Below the pieces are notes generated by a model. That model was not told the origin of the DNA. It made no database searches and worked only from the letters and a program-made list of their open reading frames with translations. The translations under genes and the position numbers were made by a program. Shown here piece after piece: positions 17,271-26,865 of a stretch of 63,688 nt of DNA. Within the stretch, counting starts at the first letter, position 1, and the number at the start of each line of letters is the position of its first letter. The stretch is from Cellulomonas bogoriensis 69B4 = DSM 16987 (GTDB lineage: Bacteria; Actinomycetota; Actinomycetes; Actinomycetales; Cellulomonadaceae), in NCBI RefSeq assembly GCF_000767165.1, contig NZ_AXCZ01000002.1, positions 1 to 63,688 on the forward strand, read 5' to 3'.

Positions 17271-18202
17271 CCACCGAGACCCACGCCCTGGGCCCCCACG
17301 ACCCGTTGCCCGCACGCCCAGGGCCCGACCCCGAGGCCGGGGCGAGCATCTGGCGTCTGGCCGCCCGCAGGCTGCGCCGGAACCCGGGTGCCCTCGTCGG
17401 AGCCACCATCATCGTCCTGTTCGTGCTGGTCGCCCTGCTCGCGCCCGTGCTCGCCCCGTACGACGGGCAGGCGCTTCCCGGGCGCGCGCAGATCCGCCCC
17501 ACCTACATCCCCGGCCCCTCGGCCGATCACCTGCTCGGCCTCGACAGGTTCGGCGGCGACCTGCTCTCCAAGCTGATCTGGGGCGCCCGGGCGTCGTTGA
17601 CCATCGGCGTCCTGTCCACCCTGCTCGGGCTCGCCGGTGGCCTCCTCCTGGGAGTCCTGGCCGGTGCCTTCGGCGGGTGGGTCGACATGGCCACCATGCG
17701 GCTGGTCGACCTCGTGCTCTCCGTGCCCTCGCTGCTCCTGGCCGTCTCGATCGCGGCCGTCATCGGGCAGTCGCCCCGGGCCGTGGTGATCGCGATCGGC
17801 GCGGTCCAGGTGCCCGTCTTCGCGCGCCTGCTGCGGGGGACGATGCTCGCCCAACGGGGCCAGGAGTACGTCCTGGCGGCCCGGTCGCTGGGCCTGACCC
17901 GCCGTACCGTCACGATGAGCCACGTCCTGCCCAACAGCCTCGGCCCCGTGATCGTCCAGGCGACCTTGATGCTCGCGACCGCCGTCATCGAGGCCGCGGC
18001 CCTGTCGTTCCTCGGCCTCGGGGGAGGGTCACCGACGACCGCCGAGTGGGGGCGCATGCTGACGGTCGCCCAGAACGAGCTCGAGGTGGCACCGCGGCTG
18101 GCGCTGTGGCCCGGTGCGTGCATCGCCGTCACGGCACTCGGCTTCACGCTCTTCGGTGAAGCGCTCCGAGAGGCGCTCGACCCCAAGACCAGGACGAGGT
18201 GA
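17267..18202 (+). CDS. Peptide ABC transporter permease, DppC/OppC-like
   Basis: A 311-residue permease starting at ATG 17267, inside the upstream stop codon region (ATGA overlap). A cytoplasmic N-terminus is followed by a first membrane helix (IIVLFVLVALLAPVLAPY) and the DppC-typical HLLGLDRFGGDLLSKLIWGA. The EAA loop is QEYVLAARSLGLTRR, followed by HVLPNSLGPVIVQATL. It ends in the family's FTLFGEALREALDPKTR. It pairs with the DppB-like protein. Its TGA overlaps the GTG start of the ATPase gene. Confidence 0.93.
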   Translation: MTTETHALGPHDPLPARPGPDPEAGASIWRLAARRLRRNPGALVGATIIVLFVLVALLAPVLAPYDGQALPGRAQIRPTYIPGPSADHLLGLDRFGGDLLSKLIWGARASLTIGVLSTLLGLAGGLLLGVLAGAFGGWVDMATMRLVDLVLSVPSLLLAVSIAAVIGQSPRAVVIAIGAVQVPVFARLLRGTMLAQRGQEYVLAARSLGLTRRTVTMSHVLPNSLGPVIVQATLMLATAVIEAAALSFLGLGGGSPTTAEWGRMLTVAQNELEVAPRLALWPGACIAVTALGFTLFGEALREALDPKTRTR

Positions 18203-19878
18203 CCACCGTGGATGCCGTGGACGGTCCGCTGCTCAGCATCCGTGACCTGGACGTCGGGTTCCGCACCGACCAGGGCACGGCACTCGCGGTCCGGGGGGCC
18301 TCCTTCGAGGTCCACGCCGGCGAGACCGTCGCGGTGGTGGGGGAGTCCGGCTCCGGCAAGTCGACCACGGCAGCGGCCGTGGTGGGGCTCCTTGCGCCCA
18401 ACGGGTCGGTGACGGGCGGGCAGATCCACTTCCAGGGCATCGACCTGCTCCGTGCTGGACGTGCCGGCATCGCCCGGGTCCGCGGCAAGGAGATCGGCCT
18501 GGTGCCCCAGGACCCGATGTCCAACCTCAACCCCGTCGTGCGTGTCGGCCGTCAGATCGCCGAGACCCTGGAGGACAACGGCGTCGTGCGAGGACCGGCG
18601 GCACGCCGCCGGGCCGTCGAGCTCCTGGACGAGGCCGGTCTGCCTGACGCTGCGGCACGGGCGCACCAGTACCCCCACGAGCTCTCCGGCGGCATGCGGC
18701 AACGGGTCCTCATCGCGATGGGGCTCGCGTGTCGACCGCGCCTGCTGATCGCCGACGAGCCGACGTCCGCCCTGGACGTCACCGTCCAGCGCACCATCCT
18801 CGACCACCTCGACACCCTCACGGCCGACCTGGGGACCGCGGTCCTGCTGATCACCCACGACCTGGGTCTGGCCGCCGAGCGCGCCGACCGCGTCGTCGTC
18901 ATGTACCGGGGTGAGGTCGTGGAGCAGGGCCCGGCGCTGGACCTCCTGCGCTCACCCCGCCACGAGTACACCCGACGCCTGAGTGCGGCCGCCCCCTCCC
19001 TCGCCTCGGCTCGCCTCACGCCGGCCCGGCCGTCACCACCCCGTGACGCCCCCGACACACCCGACAACATCGTCGAGGTCGACGGGGTCACCAAGGTGTT
19101 CCGCCTCCGGGGTCCCGGCCTGCTCGGCCGCGGTCGCGACCTGACTGCGGTGGACGACGTCTCGTTCACGATCCCGCGGGGGACGACGGTCGCGCTCGTG
19201 GGGGAGTCGGGCTCGGGCAAGTCGACGGTGGCCCGCATGGTCCTGGACCTCCTGACCCCGACGGCGGGCGAGATCCGCTTCAACGGACGAGCCGTCAGCG
19301 GGGCGCGGCGGGACCGTGCGGCCGAGGTCCGCTTCCGCAAGCAGGTCCAACCCGTCTTCCAGGACCCGTACTCCTCCCTGGACCCTCTGTACTCGGTCCA
19401 CCGCACCATCGAGGAGCCCCTCCGCGCCCATCGACTCGGGTCCCCGGACCGGCGTCGCGAGCGTGTCGAGGAGCTCATGGACGCCGTCGCGCTGCCGCTC
19501 GACCTGCTCCGCCGGTACCCGGGGGAGCTCTCGGGCGGGCAGCGGCAGCGGGTCGCGATCGCCAGGGCCCTGGCGGTCGACCCCGACCTCGTGGTGTGCG
19601 ACGAGGCCGTCTCGGCGCTCGACGTCATCGTCCAGTCCCAGATCCTGCACCTGCTCGCGGACCTCCAGCAGCGGTGGGGGCTGAGCTACCTCTTCATCAC
19701 CCACGACCTGGCGGTCGTGCGGCAGATCGCCGACGAGGTGTGCGTCGTGCAGGGCGGGCGGGTCGTGGAGAGCGGTCCGGTCGACCAGGTGTTCGAGGCC
19801 CCCCGGGAGGGGTACACGCGGGCGCTCCTGGACGCGATTCCCGGGCGATCGCTCGACCTGGGGGCGCGGTCCGGGTGA
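18199..19878 (+). CDS. Fused peptide ABC transporter ATPase (DppD-DppF in one chain)
   Basis: A 559-residue protein with two complete ABC ATPase domains. The first domain (about 10-265) has Walker A GESGSGKST, signature LSGGMRQR and Walker B LLIADEPTSALDVT. The second (about 290-550) has another GESGSGKST, then QPVFQDPYSSLDPLYSVHRT, LSGGQRQR and VVCDEAVSALDVIV. In most bacteria these are separate DppD and DppF proteins; here a Pro-rich linker of about 20 residues joins them. It powers the permease pair encoded upstream. GTG 18199 overlaps the permease stop by 4 bp. Confidence 0.93.
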   Translation: MTTVDAVDGPLLSIRDLDVGFRTDQGTALAVRGASFEVHAGETVAVVGESGSGKSTTAAAVVGLLAPNGSVTGGQIHFQGIDLLRAGRAGIARVRGKEIGLVPQDPMSNLNPVVRVGRQIAETLEDNGVVRGPAARRRAVELLDEAGLPDAAARAHQYPHELSGGMRQRVLIAMGLACRPRLLIADEPTSALDVTVQRTILDHLDTLTADLGTAVLLITHDLGLAAERADRVVVMYRGEVVEQGPALDLLRSPRHEYTRRLSAAAPSLASARLTPARPSPPRDAPDTPDNIVEVDGVTKVFRLRGPGLLGRGRDLTAVDDVSFTIPRGTTVALVGESGSGKSTVARMVLDLLTPTAGEIRFNGRAVSGARRDRAAEVRFRKQVQPVFQDPYSSLDPLYSVHRTIEEPLRAHRLGSPDRRRERVEELMDAVALPLDLLRRYPGELSGGQRQRVAIARALAVDPDLVVCDEAVSALDVIVQSQILHLLADLQQRWGLSYLFITHDLAVVRQIADEVCVVQGGRVVESGPVDQVFEAPREGYTRALLDAIPGRSLDLGARSG

Positions 19879-20016
19879 CCGGGACCCTCGACCCGACCGG
19901 GCCCGGCGCCGGTTGGCTAGTGTGGTGTCCACGGGACGCATCGGTGCGTGACGGCTCTCCGCGAGGGCCTGTCCACCAGACCGTCCCTGGCCCCCAACGA
20001 CGAAGGAGAGTCGCGC

Positions 20017-21042
20017 GTGCGTGTCGGACTGCTGACCGGTGGCGGAGACTGCCCAGGACTCAACGCGGCGATCCGTGCCGTGGTCAAGCACGGCGAGGGC
20101 CACTACGGCCACTCCATCATCGGGTTCCGCAACGGGTGGAAGGGCGTGGTGGACGGTGACGTGATGCCGTTGCGGCGCGAGCACATCCGCAACGTCCTGC
20201 CCGTCGGCGGCACCCTCCTGGGCACGGCACGGTTCCACCCCCATGCGGGCAACGGCGGACTCGAGGCCGTGACCGCCACGCTCGAGGCCGAGCGGATCGA
20301 GGCGCTGATCTGCATCGGCGGCGACGGCACGCTCCACGCGGCGTCCAAGGTCGCCGAGACCGGCGTGAAGATCGTCGCGATCCCCAAGACGATCGACAAC
20401 GACGTGGAGGGTACCGATCTGTCGATCGGGTTCCACACCGCCGTGAACATCGCCACCGAGGCGATCGACCGCGTCCACACCACCGCCGAGAGCCACAACC
20501 GCGTCATGGTCGTGGAGGTCATGGGGCGTCACGCCGGGTGGATCGCGGTCACCGCCGGGATCGCCGGCGGGGCCGAGCTCGTCCTGGCACCTGAGGAACC
20601 GTTCGACATCGACCAGGTGGTCAAGTTCCTCAAGCACCGTCACCGCGCCCACGCGAACTTCTCGATCGTCGTGGTGGCAGAGGGAGCGATGCCGCGCGAG
20701 GGCAGCTCGATGGACTACACCACCCAGGTCGGGAAGTACGGCGAGATCATCGCGGGCGCGATCGGGGAGAAGGTCGCGCACGAGATCGAGCAGCGCACGG
20801 GCTTCGACACCCGTGTCACGATCCTGGGCCACGTGCAGCGTGGCGGGTCGCCGACGCCTACCGACCGTATCCTCGGGTCACGTTTCGGGGTCGCGGCGAT
20901 GGATGCGATCGCCTCGGGGCGGACCGGGGTCATGACTGCACTGCGTGGGGAGACCGTGGAGCTGGTGGACCTCGCCGAGATCGCCGGGAAGGTCAAGCAC
21001 GTGCCCATGGACCTGCTGCGGACCGCTCAGACCCTCGCCTGA
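20017..21042 (+). CDS. pfkA: 6-phosphofructokinase (probably ATP-dependent, group III)
   Basis: A 341-residue PFK. GTG 20017 is chosen because GAAGGAGAG lies just upstream; the longer open frame from 19948 has no such site. It phosphorylates fructose 6-phosphate to fructose 1,6-bisphosphate. Key motifs are LTGGGDCPGLNAAIR, IGGDGT (Gly104) and PKTIDND (Lys124), catalytic Asp127 and RVTILGHVQRGG. Gly104 favours ATP over pyrophosphate, while Lys124 is the residue seen in PPi enzymes and in the actinobacterial group III ATP-PFKs. ATP use is therefore the best inference. Confidence 0.93.
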   Translation: MRVGLLTGGGDCPGLNAAIRAVVKHGEGHYGHSIIGFRNGWKGVVDGDVMPLRREHIRNVLPVGGTLLGTARFHPHAGNGGLEAVTATLEAERIEALICIGGDGTLHAASKVAETGVKIVAIPKTIDNDVEGTDLSIGFHTAVNIATEAIDRVHTTAESHNRVMVVEVMGRHAGWIAVTAGIAGGAELVLAPEEPFDIDQVVKFLKHRHRAHANFSIVVVAEGAMPREGSSMDYTTQVGKYGEIIAGAIGEKVAHEIEQRTGFDTRVTILGHVQRGGSPTPTDRILGSRFGVAAMDAIASGRTGVMTALRGETVELVDLAEIAGKVKHVPMDLLRTAQTLA

Positions 21043-21061
21043 GACGATCGTCGTCCACCTT

Positions 21062-21091
21062 TTGACCACGCCGTCGGCCACCGCATAGGAT
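21062..21091 (+). promoter_or_regulatory. Sigma-A-type promoter upstream of rpsA
   Basis: TTGACC at 21062-21067 and TAGGAT at 21086-21091, with an 18-base spacer, form the best -35/-10 pair in the 198-bp gap between pfkA and rpsA. The predicted 5' leader is about 140 nt. Confidence 0.55.
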
Positions 21092-21240
21092 GGTCGGCGG
21101 CGTGGCACGTCCTGCGCCGATTTCGTGATCGAACAACATCCCGCAGGCCCGTGATCGCGCCACGGCGCGCCCGGGACCGGGGCCCACAGCAGCAGTCCCT
21201 GTCCGCACTACTTCCTGTCCGCATCGGAGCTCTAGACTCA

Positions 21241-22725
21241 ATGACCACCTCCACCTCCACGAAGCCGAGCACGCCGCAGGTCGCCATCAACGACATCGGC
21301 TCGGCCGAGGACTTCCTCGCCGCGATCGACGCGACCATCAAGTACTTCAACGACGGCGACATCGTCGAAGGAACCATCGTCAAGGTCGACCGCGACGAGG
21401 TCCTCCTCGACATCGGCTACAAGACGGAGGGTGTCATCCCCTCCCGCGAGCTCTCGATCAAGCACGACGTCGACCCGGACGAGGTCGTCGCGGTCGGGGA
21501 CGCGGTCGAGGCCCTCGTCCTGCAGAAGGAGGACAAGGAAGGGCGCCTGATCCTGTCCAAGAAGCGCGCGCAGTACGAGCGGGCGTGGGGCACGATCGAG
21601 AAGATCAAGGAAGAGGACGGGGTCGTCACCGGCACCGTGATCGAGGTCGTCAAGGGTGGTCTGATCCTCGACATCGGCCTGCGCGGCTTCCTCCCGGCGT
21701 CGCTGGTGGAGATGCGCCGCGTGCGTGACCTGCAGCCGTACGTCGGCAAGGAGATCGAAGCCAAGATCATCGAGCTCGACAAGAACCGCAACAACGTGGT
21801 CCTGTCGCGGCGCGCCTGGCTCGAGCAGACCCAGTCCGAGGTCCGCTCGACGTTCCTGCAGACGCTGCAGAAGGGCCAGGTCCGCCCGGGGGTCGTGTCC
21901 TCGATCGTCAACTTCGGCGCGTTCGTGGACCTCGGCGGCGTCGACGGTCTGGTGCACGTCTCGGAGCTGTCCTGGAAGCACATCGACCACCCGTCCGAGG
22001 TCGTCGAGGTCGGCCAGGAGGTCACCGTCGAGGTTCTCGACGTCGACTTCGACCGCGAGCGCGTCTCGCTGTCGCTCAAGGCGACGCAGGAGGACCCGTG
22101 GCAGGCGTTCGCCCGGACGCACGCCATCGGTCAGGTCGTGCCCGGCAAGGTCACCAAGCTCGTCCCCTTCGGTGCGTTCGTGCGCGTGGAGGACGGCATC
22201 GAGGGCCTGGTGCACATCTCCGAGCTGGCGGTCCGGCACGTCGAGCTGCCCGAGCAGGTCGTGAACGTGGGTGACGAGACCTTCGTGAAGGTCATCGACA
22301 TCGACCTCGAGCGTCGTCGCATCTCGCTGTCCCTCAAGCAGGCCAATGAGGGCGTCGACCCCAACAGCGAGGACTTCGACCCCGCGCTGTACGGCATGGC
22401 GGCCGAGTACGACGAGAAGGGCAACTACAAGTACCCCGAGGGCTTCGACCCCGAGACCAACGAGTGGCTCGAGGGGTACGAGGCCCAGCGCGAGGCGTGG
22501 GAGGCCCAGTACGCGGCCGCCCAGGCGCGCTGGGAGGCCCACAAGAAGCAGGTCGCCGAGGCGGTCACGGCCGAGGCCGAGGCAGTCGCCAGCCCCGAGG
22601 CCCCGGCGTCCTCGGGGGCGTCGACCAGCAGCAGCTACTCCTCGACCCCGGTCGAGCAGGGCAGCGGAACCCTCGCCTCGGACGAGGCGCTGGCCGCGCT
22701 GCGTGAGAAGCTCACCGGCAACTGA
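21241..22725 (+). CDS. rpsA: 30S ribosomal protein S1
   Basis: A 494-residue protein starting at ATG 21241. Four S1 RNA-binding domains are visible in order: GDIVEGTIVKVDRDEVLLDI, GVVTGTVIEVVKGGLILDIG, GQVRPGVVSSIVNFGAFVDL and GQVVPGKVTKLVPFGAFVRV. Actinobacterial S1 has four domains where the E. coli protein has six. The C-terminus has a WLEGYEAQREAWEAQYAAAQ-type charged stretch and a low-complexity Ala/Ser tail. It helps mRNA bind the 30S subunit. Confidence 0.95.
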   Translation: MTTSTSTKPSTPQVAINDIGSAEDFLAAIDATIKYFNDGDIVEGTIVKVDRDEVLLDIGYKTEGVIPSRELSIKHDVDPDEVVAVGDAVEALVLQKEDKEGRLILSKKRAQYERAWGTIEKIKEEDGVVTGTVIEVVKGGLILDIGLRGFLPASLVEMRRVRDLQPYVGKEIEAKIIELDKNRNNVVLSRRAWLEQTQSEVRSTFLQTLQKGQVRPGVVSSIVNFGAFVDLGGVDGLVHVSELSWKHIDHPSEVVEVGQEVTVEVLDVDFDRERVSLSLKATQEDPWQAFARTHAIGQVVPGKVTKLVPFGAFVRVEDGIEGLVHISELAVRHVELPEQVVNVGDETFVKVIDIDLERRRISLSLKQANEGVDPNSEDFDPALYGMAAEYDEKGNYKYPEGFDPETNEWLEGYEAQREAWEAQYAAAQARWEAHKKQVAEAVTAEAEAVASPEAPASSGASTSSSYSSTPVEQGSGTLASDEALAALREKLTGN

Positions 22726-22752
22726 CGTACCCAGAGCCGTCGGGCTCACCGG

Positions 22753-22796
22753 AGGGCCGGCCACCAGTGACGGTGGCCGGCTCTCCGGCATCTGTC
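22753..22796 (+). terminator. Intrinsic terminator after rpsA
   Basis: A 17-bp stem pairs ccggagggccggccacc with ggtggccggctctccgg, with one G-U pair and a 6-base loop, just downstream of the rpsA stop and before the coaE promoter. Confidence 0.7.
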
Positions 22797-22798
22797 GC

Positions 22799-22804
22799 TA
22801 GGCT
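22799..22804 (+). promoter_or_regulatory. -10 hexamer TAGGCT of coaE, leaderless type
   Basis: TAGGCT ends 6 nt before ATG 22811, with no Shine-Dalgarno sequence in between. Confidence 0.5.
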
Positions 22805-22810
22805 CGGACC

Positions 22811-23437
22811 ATGGACGGTTCACCGCGGTTCCCGCAGGACCGGCACCTGCGCGTCGGACTGACCGGCGGTATCGCCGCCGGAAAGTCGGTCGTGTCCCGA
22901 CGGCTGCAGGAGCTCGGCGCATGCGTGGTCGACCACGACGGCTTGGCCCGTGAGGTCGTGGCCCCGGGCACGCGCGGGCTTCGCACCGTGGTCGCCGCGT
23001 TCGGCCCCCAGGTGCTCACGGAGGACGGTCAGCTGGACCGTGCGGCCCTGGCAGCAACCGTCTTCGCGGACTCCGCCGCGCTCGAACGCCTCAATCAGAT
23101 CGTGCACCCGCGGGTCAGGCGAGCCGCTGAGGAGCGCGAGTCCGACGCGGTCGCCGCCGGGTCCGACGTGGTTGTCCACGACATCCCGCTCCTGGTCGAG
23201 ACCGGGCAGGCGGGACACTTCGATCAGCTGGTGGTCGTCGACGCACCGGCTGAGCTGCGCGTGCAGCGGCTGGTGGGCGAGCGGGGGATGACCGAGGAAG
23301 CCGCGTGGGCCAGGGTCGCGGCACAGGTCGCGGACGACGAACGGCGTGAGGCCGCTGACGTCCTCCTGGACGGGTCACGGAGTGTCGAGGACCTCGTCGC
23401 AGAGGTGGACGCCCTGTGGTCGAGCTGGCGCGACTGA
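22811..23437 (+). CDS. coaE: Dephospho-CoA kinase
   Basis: A 208-residue kinase that phosphorylates the ribose 3'-OH of dephospho-CoA, the last step of coenzyme A synthesis. The P-loop GLTGGIAAGKS is at 16-26. DHDGLAREVVAPG and VVVHDIPLLVETG are the substrate-binding segments, and the lid region is near RGMTEEAAWARVAAQ. Length is normal for CoaE; some actinobacterial CoaE proteins carry an extra GrpB-like domain, absent here. It lies between rpsA and uvrB, a conserved neighbourhood in this phylum. Confidence 0.95.
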   Translation: MDGSPRFPQDRHLRVGLTGGIAAGKSVVSRRLQELGACVVDHDGLAREVVAPGTRGLRTVVAAFGPQVLTEDGQLDRAALAATVFADSAALERLNQIVHPRVRRAAEERESDAVAAGSDVVVHDIPLLVETGQAGHFDQLVVVDAPAELRVQRLVGERGMTEEAAWARVAAQVADDERREAADVLLDGSRSVEDLVAEVDALWSSWRD

Positions 23438-23468
23438 CCCCTGACGGGTTGGTGTCGCACGGGCGACG

Positions 23469-23474
23469 TACGGT
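23469..23474 (+). promoter_or_regulatory. -10 hexamer TACGGT of uvrB, leaderless type
   Basis: TACGGT ends 6 nt before ATG 23481. No ribosome binding site and no clear SOS box are seen in the 43-bp gap after coaE. Confidence 0.4.
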
Positions 23475-23480
23475 ACTCGC

Positions 23481-25580
23481 ATGCGTCCCGTGACCGACAT
23501 CCAGCGCAGCGCCTCCCGCTTCGAGGTCGTCTCCGAGTACAGCCCCTCCGGGGACCAGCCGGCCGCGATCGCAGAGCTCGCGAACCGGGTCCGCGCCGGT
23601 GAGAAGGACGTGGTGCTCCTGGGCGCGACGGGCACGGGCAAGTCCGCGACCACGGCCTGGCTCGTCGAGGAGCTCCAGCGCCCGACCCTCGTCATGGCAC
23701 CGAACAAGACCCTCGCCGCCCAGCTGGCGACGGAGTTCCGTGAGCTGCTGCCCCACAACGCGGTCGAGTACTTCGTCTCGTACTACGACTACTACCAGCC
23801 CGAGGCGTACATCGCGCAGTCCGACACCTACATCGAGAAGGACTCCTCGATCAACGAGGAGGTCGAGCGGCTTCGGCACTCGGCCACCAACTCCCTGCTG
23901 ACCCGACGTGACGTCGTGGTCGTCGCGTCCGTCTCGTGCATCTACGGGTTGGGCACACCCCAGGAGTACGTCGACCGCATGGTCCGCCTGGCCGTCGGGG
24001 ACCACATCGAACGTGACGATCTCCTGAGGCAGTTCGTCACCATGCAGTACACGCGCAACGACATGGCCTTCACCCGGGGGACCTTCAGGGTCCGTGGTGA
24101 CACCGTGGAGATCATCCCCGTGTACGAGGAGCTCGCCATCCGGATCGAGTTCTTCGGGGACGAGGTCGAGGCCATTCATGCCCTGCACCCCCTGACCGGA
24201 GACGTCCTGCGGTCCGAGGACCAGACCTTCGTCTTCCCGGCCTCGCACTACGTGGCCGGACCCGACCGCATGGAGCAGGCGATCTCCACGATCGAGACCG
24301 AGCTGGAGGACCGCCTGGCCGAGCTCGAACGGCAGAGCAAGATGCTCGAGGCGCAGCGGCTGCGGATGCGCACCACCTACGACATCGAGATGATGCGGCA
24401 GGTCGGCAGCTGTGCCGGGATCGAGAACTACTCCCGCCACATCGACGGTCGGGGCCCCGGCACGGCACCCCACACCTTGCTGGACTTCTTCCCCGACGAC
24501 TTCCTGCTGGTGATCGACGAGTCCCACGTCACGGTCCCGCAGATCGGCGCCATGTTCGAGGGCGACATGTCGCGCAAGCGGTCCCTGGTCGAGCACGGCT
24601 TCAGGCTTCCCAGTGCGATGGACAACCGGCCCCTGCGGTGGGAGGAGTTCGTCGAGAGGATCGGTCAGACCGTCTACCTCTCGGCGACGCCGGGTGCCTA
24701 CGAGCTGTCCCAGTCGGACGGTGTGGTCGAGCAGATCATCCGACCCACGGGTCTGGTCGACCCGGAGGTCGTCGTCAAGCCCACCAAGGGGCAGATCGAC
24801 GACCTGCTCCACGAGATCAGGGAGCGGGTCGACCGAGACGAGCGCGTGCTGGTCACCACGCTGACCAAGAAGATGTCGGAGGACCTCACCGACTACCTCC
24901 TGGAGCGGGACGTGCGGGTGCGGTACCTGCACTCCGAGGTCGACACCCTGCGCCGGGTCGAGCTGCTCCGCGAGCTCAGGCTCGGGCAGTTCGACGTCCT
25001 GGTCGGGATCAACCTCCTGCGCGAGGGGCTGGACCTCCCCGAGGTGTCGCTCGTGAGCATCCTCGACGCCGACAAGGAGGGGTTCCTGCGCTCGGGGACG
25101 TCACTGATCCAGACGATCGGTCGCGCGGCACGGAACGTGTCAGGCCAGGTCCACATGTACGCCGACAAGATGACCCCGGCGATGGCCCAGGCGATCGACG
25201 AGACCCAGCGTCGACGGGACAAGCAGATCGAGTACAACCGTCGGCACGGGGTGGACCCGACCCCGTTGCGCAAGCGCATCAGCGACGTCACCGACATGCT
25301 CGCGCGCGAGGACATCGACACCGCGGAGCTGTTGCAGGGTGGGTACCGGCAAGGAGGTAAGGACTCCCGCGGGGCCGCCCCGGTCCCTGGTGCCGCGGGC
25401 GACCAGAGGTCGGCCCTCGCCGCGGCGTCGGCGGGTGAGCTCGCCGGGCTCATCCAGGAGCTCAGCGAGCAGATGCGCAACGCCGCAGCGGAGCTCCAGT
25501 TCGAGCTCGCGGCCCGGTTGCGTGACGAGATCTCGGACCTGAGGAAGGAGCTCCGTCAGATGCAGGCGGCGACCGCCTGA
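23481..25580 (+). CDS. uvrB: Excinuclease ABC subunit B
   Basis: A 699-residue DNA helicase-like subunit of nucleotide excision repair. Walker A GATGTGKS is at 48-55. The beta-hairpin region that clamps damaged DNA starts near [31 protein letters not shown] is the DEAD-like box, [20 protein letters not shown] and QTIGRAARN are the later helicase motifs, and a UVR domain ([20 protein letters not shown]) ends the protein and contacts UvrC. A Gly/Ala-rich linker of about 40 residues precedes the UVR domain. uvrA and uvrC are within 10 kb. Confidence 0.97.
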   Translation: MRPVTDIQRSASRFEVVSEYSPSGDQPAAIAELANRVRAGEKDVVLLGATGTGKSATTAWLVEELQRPTLVMAPNKTLAAQLATEFRELLPHNAVEYFVSYYDYYQPEAYIAQSDTYIEKDSSINEEVERLRHSATNSLLTRRDVVVVASVSCIYGLGTPQEYVDRMVRLAVGDHIERDDLLRQFVTMQYTRNDMAFTRGTFRVRGDTVEIIPVYEELAIRIEFFGDEVEAIHALHPLTGDVLRSEDQTFVFPASHYVAGPDRMEQAISTIETELEDRLAELERQSKMLEAQRLRMRTTYDIEMMRQVGSCAGIENYSRHIDGRGPGTAPHTLLDFFPDDFLLVIDESHVTVPQIGAMFEGDMSRKRSLVEHGFRLPSAMDNRPLRWEEFVERIGQTVYLSATPGAYELSQSDGVVEQIIRPTGLVDPEVVVKPTKGQIDDLLHEIRERVDRDERVLVTTLTKKMSEDLTDYLLERDVRVRYLHSEVDTLRRVELLRELRLGQFDVLVGINLLREGLDLPEVSLVSILDADKEGFLRSGTSLIQTIGRAARNVSGQVHMYADKMTPAMAQAIDETQRRRDKQIEYNRRHGVDPTPLRKRISDVTDMLAREDIDTAELLQGGYRQGGKDSRGAAPVPGAAGDQRSALAAASAGELAGLIQELSEQMRNAAAELQFELAARLRDEISDLRKELRQMQAATA

Positions 25581-25631
25581 CACCTGTGCCGGGTCACCGC
25601 AGGTCCGTGTCCCGATGGTCTACTGTGTGCG

Positions 25632-25757
25632 CAGTTGGAGGGGAGTACTCCCGCCGCAGCAGCGTCGTCATCACGGAACCGGCCCGGCCCGGCCCGGTGC
25701 TGCTGGTCCACGTTCCCGGTCGGGTCCGTGGGTGGAGGAGACCTCCGGTACCCCCAC
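25632..25757 (+). ncRNA. Probable yybP-ykoY (Mn2+) riboswitch ahead of terC
   Basis: The leader between uvrB and the TerC gene carries blocks of this riboswitch class in order: ggaggggagtactcccgcc, cgtcgtcatcacgg, a GC-rich stem (ccggcccggcccgg), and a closing arm with the class-like loop ggtggaggagacctccgg. The class is known upstream of terC/alx-type and mntP genes and senses Mn2+. A short hairpin around tacccccacgtcctgta just before the ribosome binding site (cggagg) could be the expression switch. The match is by eye only. Confidence 0.7.
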
Positions 25758-25778
25758 GTCCTGTACCGGAGGAACCCC

Positions 25779-26837
25779 GTGAACGTGCCCACCTGGGTCT
25801 GGCTCGCGACCGTCGCCGGCATCGTCGGCCTGCTCGTCTTCGACTTCTACGCCCATGTACGCACCCCCCATGAACCCACGTTCCGGGAGTCCGCGTGGTG
25901 GTCGACGTTCTACATCGCCCTCGCGCTCCTGTTCGGCGCCGGTCTTCTGGTGGTCGCGGGGGCCGGCCACGGTGGTGAGTACTTCGCCGGCTACGTGACG
26001 GAGAAGAGCCTGTCGGTCGACAACCTCTTCGTGTTCCTCATCCTCATCACCAGGTTCGGTGTCCCACGGCCCTACCAGCAGAAGGTCCTGCTCGTCGGTG
26101 TGGCGATCGCACTCGTGCTCCGCGGGCTGTTCATCTGGGCGGGGGCGGCGATGATCGCCCAGTTCTCGTGGGTGTTCTACCTGTTCGGCCTGTTCCTCGT
26201 GTACACCGCGATCAAGCTTGCGCGCGAGGAGCATCAGGAGCAGGCGCCGGCCGAGTTCCACGAGAACCGGGTCCTGCGCCTGGTGCGCAGGGTCCTGCCC
26301 GCCACCGACGGCTACCGGGGTGACCGTCTGACGGTCGTGGAGGCAGGTCGCCGGCTCGTCACCCCGATGCTCATCGTCATGATCGCGATCGGGACGACCG
26401 ACCTGCTGTTCGCGCTCGACTCGATCCCGGCCATCTTCGGGCTGACCCGTGAGCCCTACATCGTGTTCACGGCCAACGCCTTCGCACTGCTGGGCCTGCG
26501 TCAGCTGTACTTCCTCATCGGCGGGCTGCTGCAGCGTCTGGTGTTCCTCGCCCAGGGCCTGGCGTTCATCCTCGCGTTCATCGGTGTGAAGCTCGTCCTG
26601 GAGGCGCTGCACACCAACCAGGTGTGGTTCATCAACGGCGGCGAGCACGTCGGTTGGGCCCCCGAGGTCCCGATCTGGTTGTCGCTGTCGGTGATCCTCG
26701 GGACGTTGGCCGTCGCCACGGTGGCGAGCCTGGTGGTCACGGCCCGCGGACGTCGGGACGTGGCCTCACGCACGCAGGAGCAGGCCGTCGAGCAGCAGGC
26801 CGGCGTGCCGGTGGATCGGCAGCCCGACGGCCGGTGA
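25779..26837 (+). CDS. TerC-family integral membrane protein (probable Mn2+ exporter)
   Basis: A 352-residue membrane protein. GTG 25779 is chosen because CGGAGG lies 6 nt upstream; the frame is open earlier but runs through the riboswitch. About nine hydrophobic segments are seen. The family core is TEKSLSVDNLFVFLILITRF and GTTDLLFALDSIPAIFGLTR, with membrane-embedded acidic residues in SVDNL and ALDSIP. The C-terminal 40 residues are hydrophilic. TerC relatives export Mn2+ or serve metallation of exported enzymes. The riboswitch supports a manganese role. Confidence 0.9.
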   Translation: MNVPTWVWLATVAGIVGLLVFDFYAHVRTPHEPTFRESAWWSTFYIALALLFGAGLLVVAGAGHGGEYFAGYVTEKSLSVDNLFVFLILITRFGVPRPYQQKVLLVGVAIALVLRGLFIWAGAAMIAQFSWVFYLFGLFLVYTAIKLAREEHQEQAPAEFHENRVLRLVRRVLPATDGYRGDRLTVVEAGRRLVTPMLIVMIAIGTTDLLFALDSIPAIFGLTREPYIVFTANAFALLGLRQLYFLIGGLLQRLVFLAQGLAFILAFIGVKLVLEALHTNQVWFINGGEHVGWAPEVPIWLSLSVILGTLAVATVASLVVTARGRRDVASRTQEQAVEQQAGVPVDRQPDGR

Positions 26838-26865
26838 CCGGAGCGGGCCCGGCTGGTGCGGGCCG

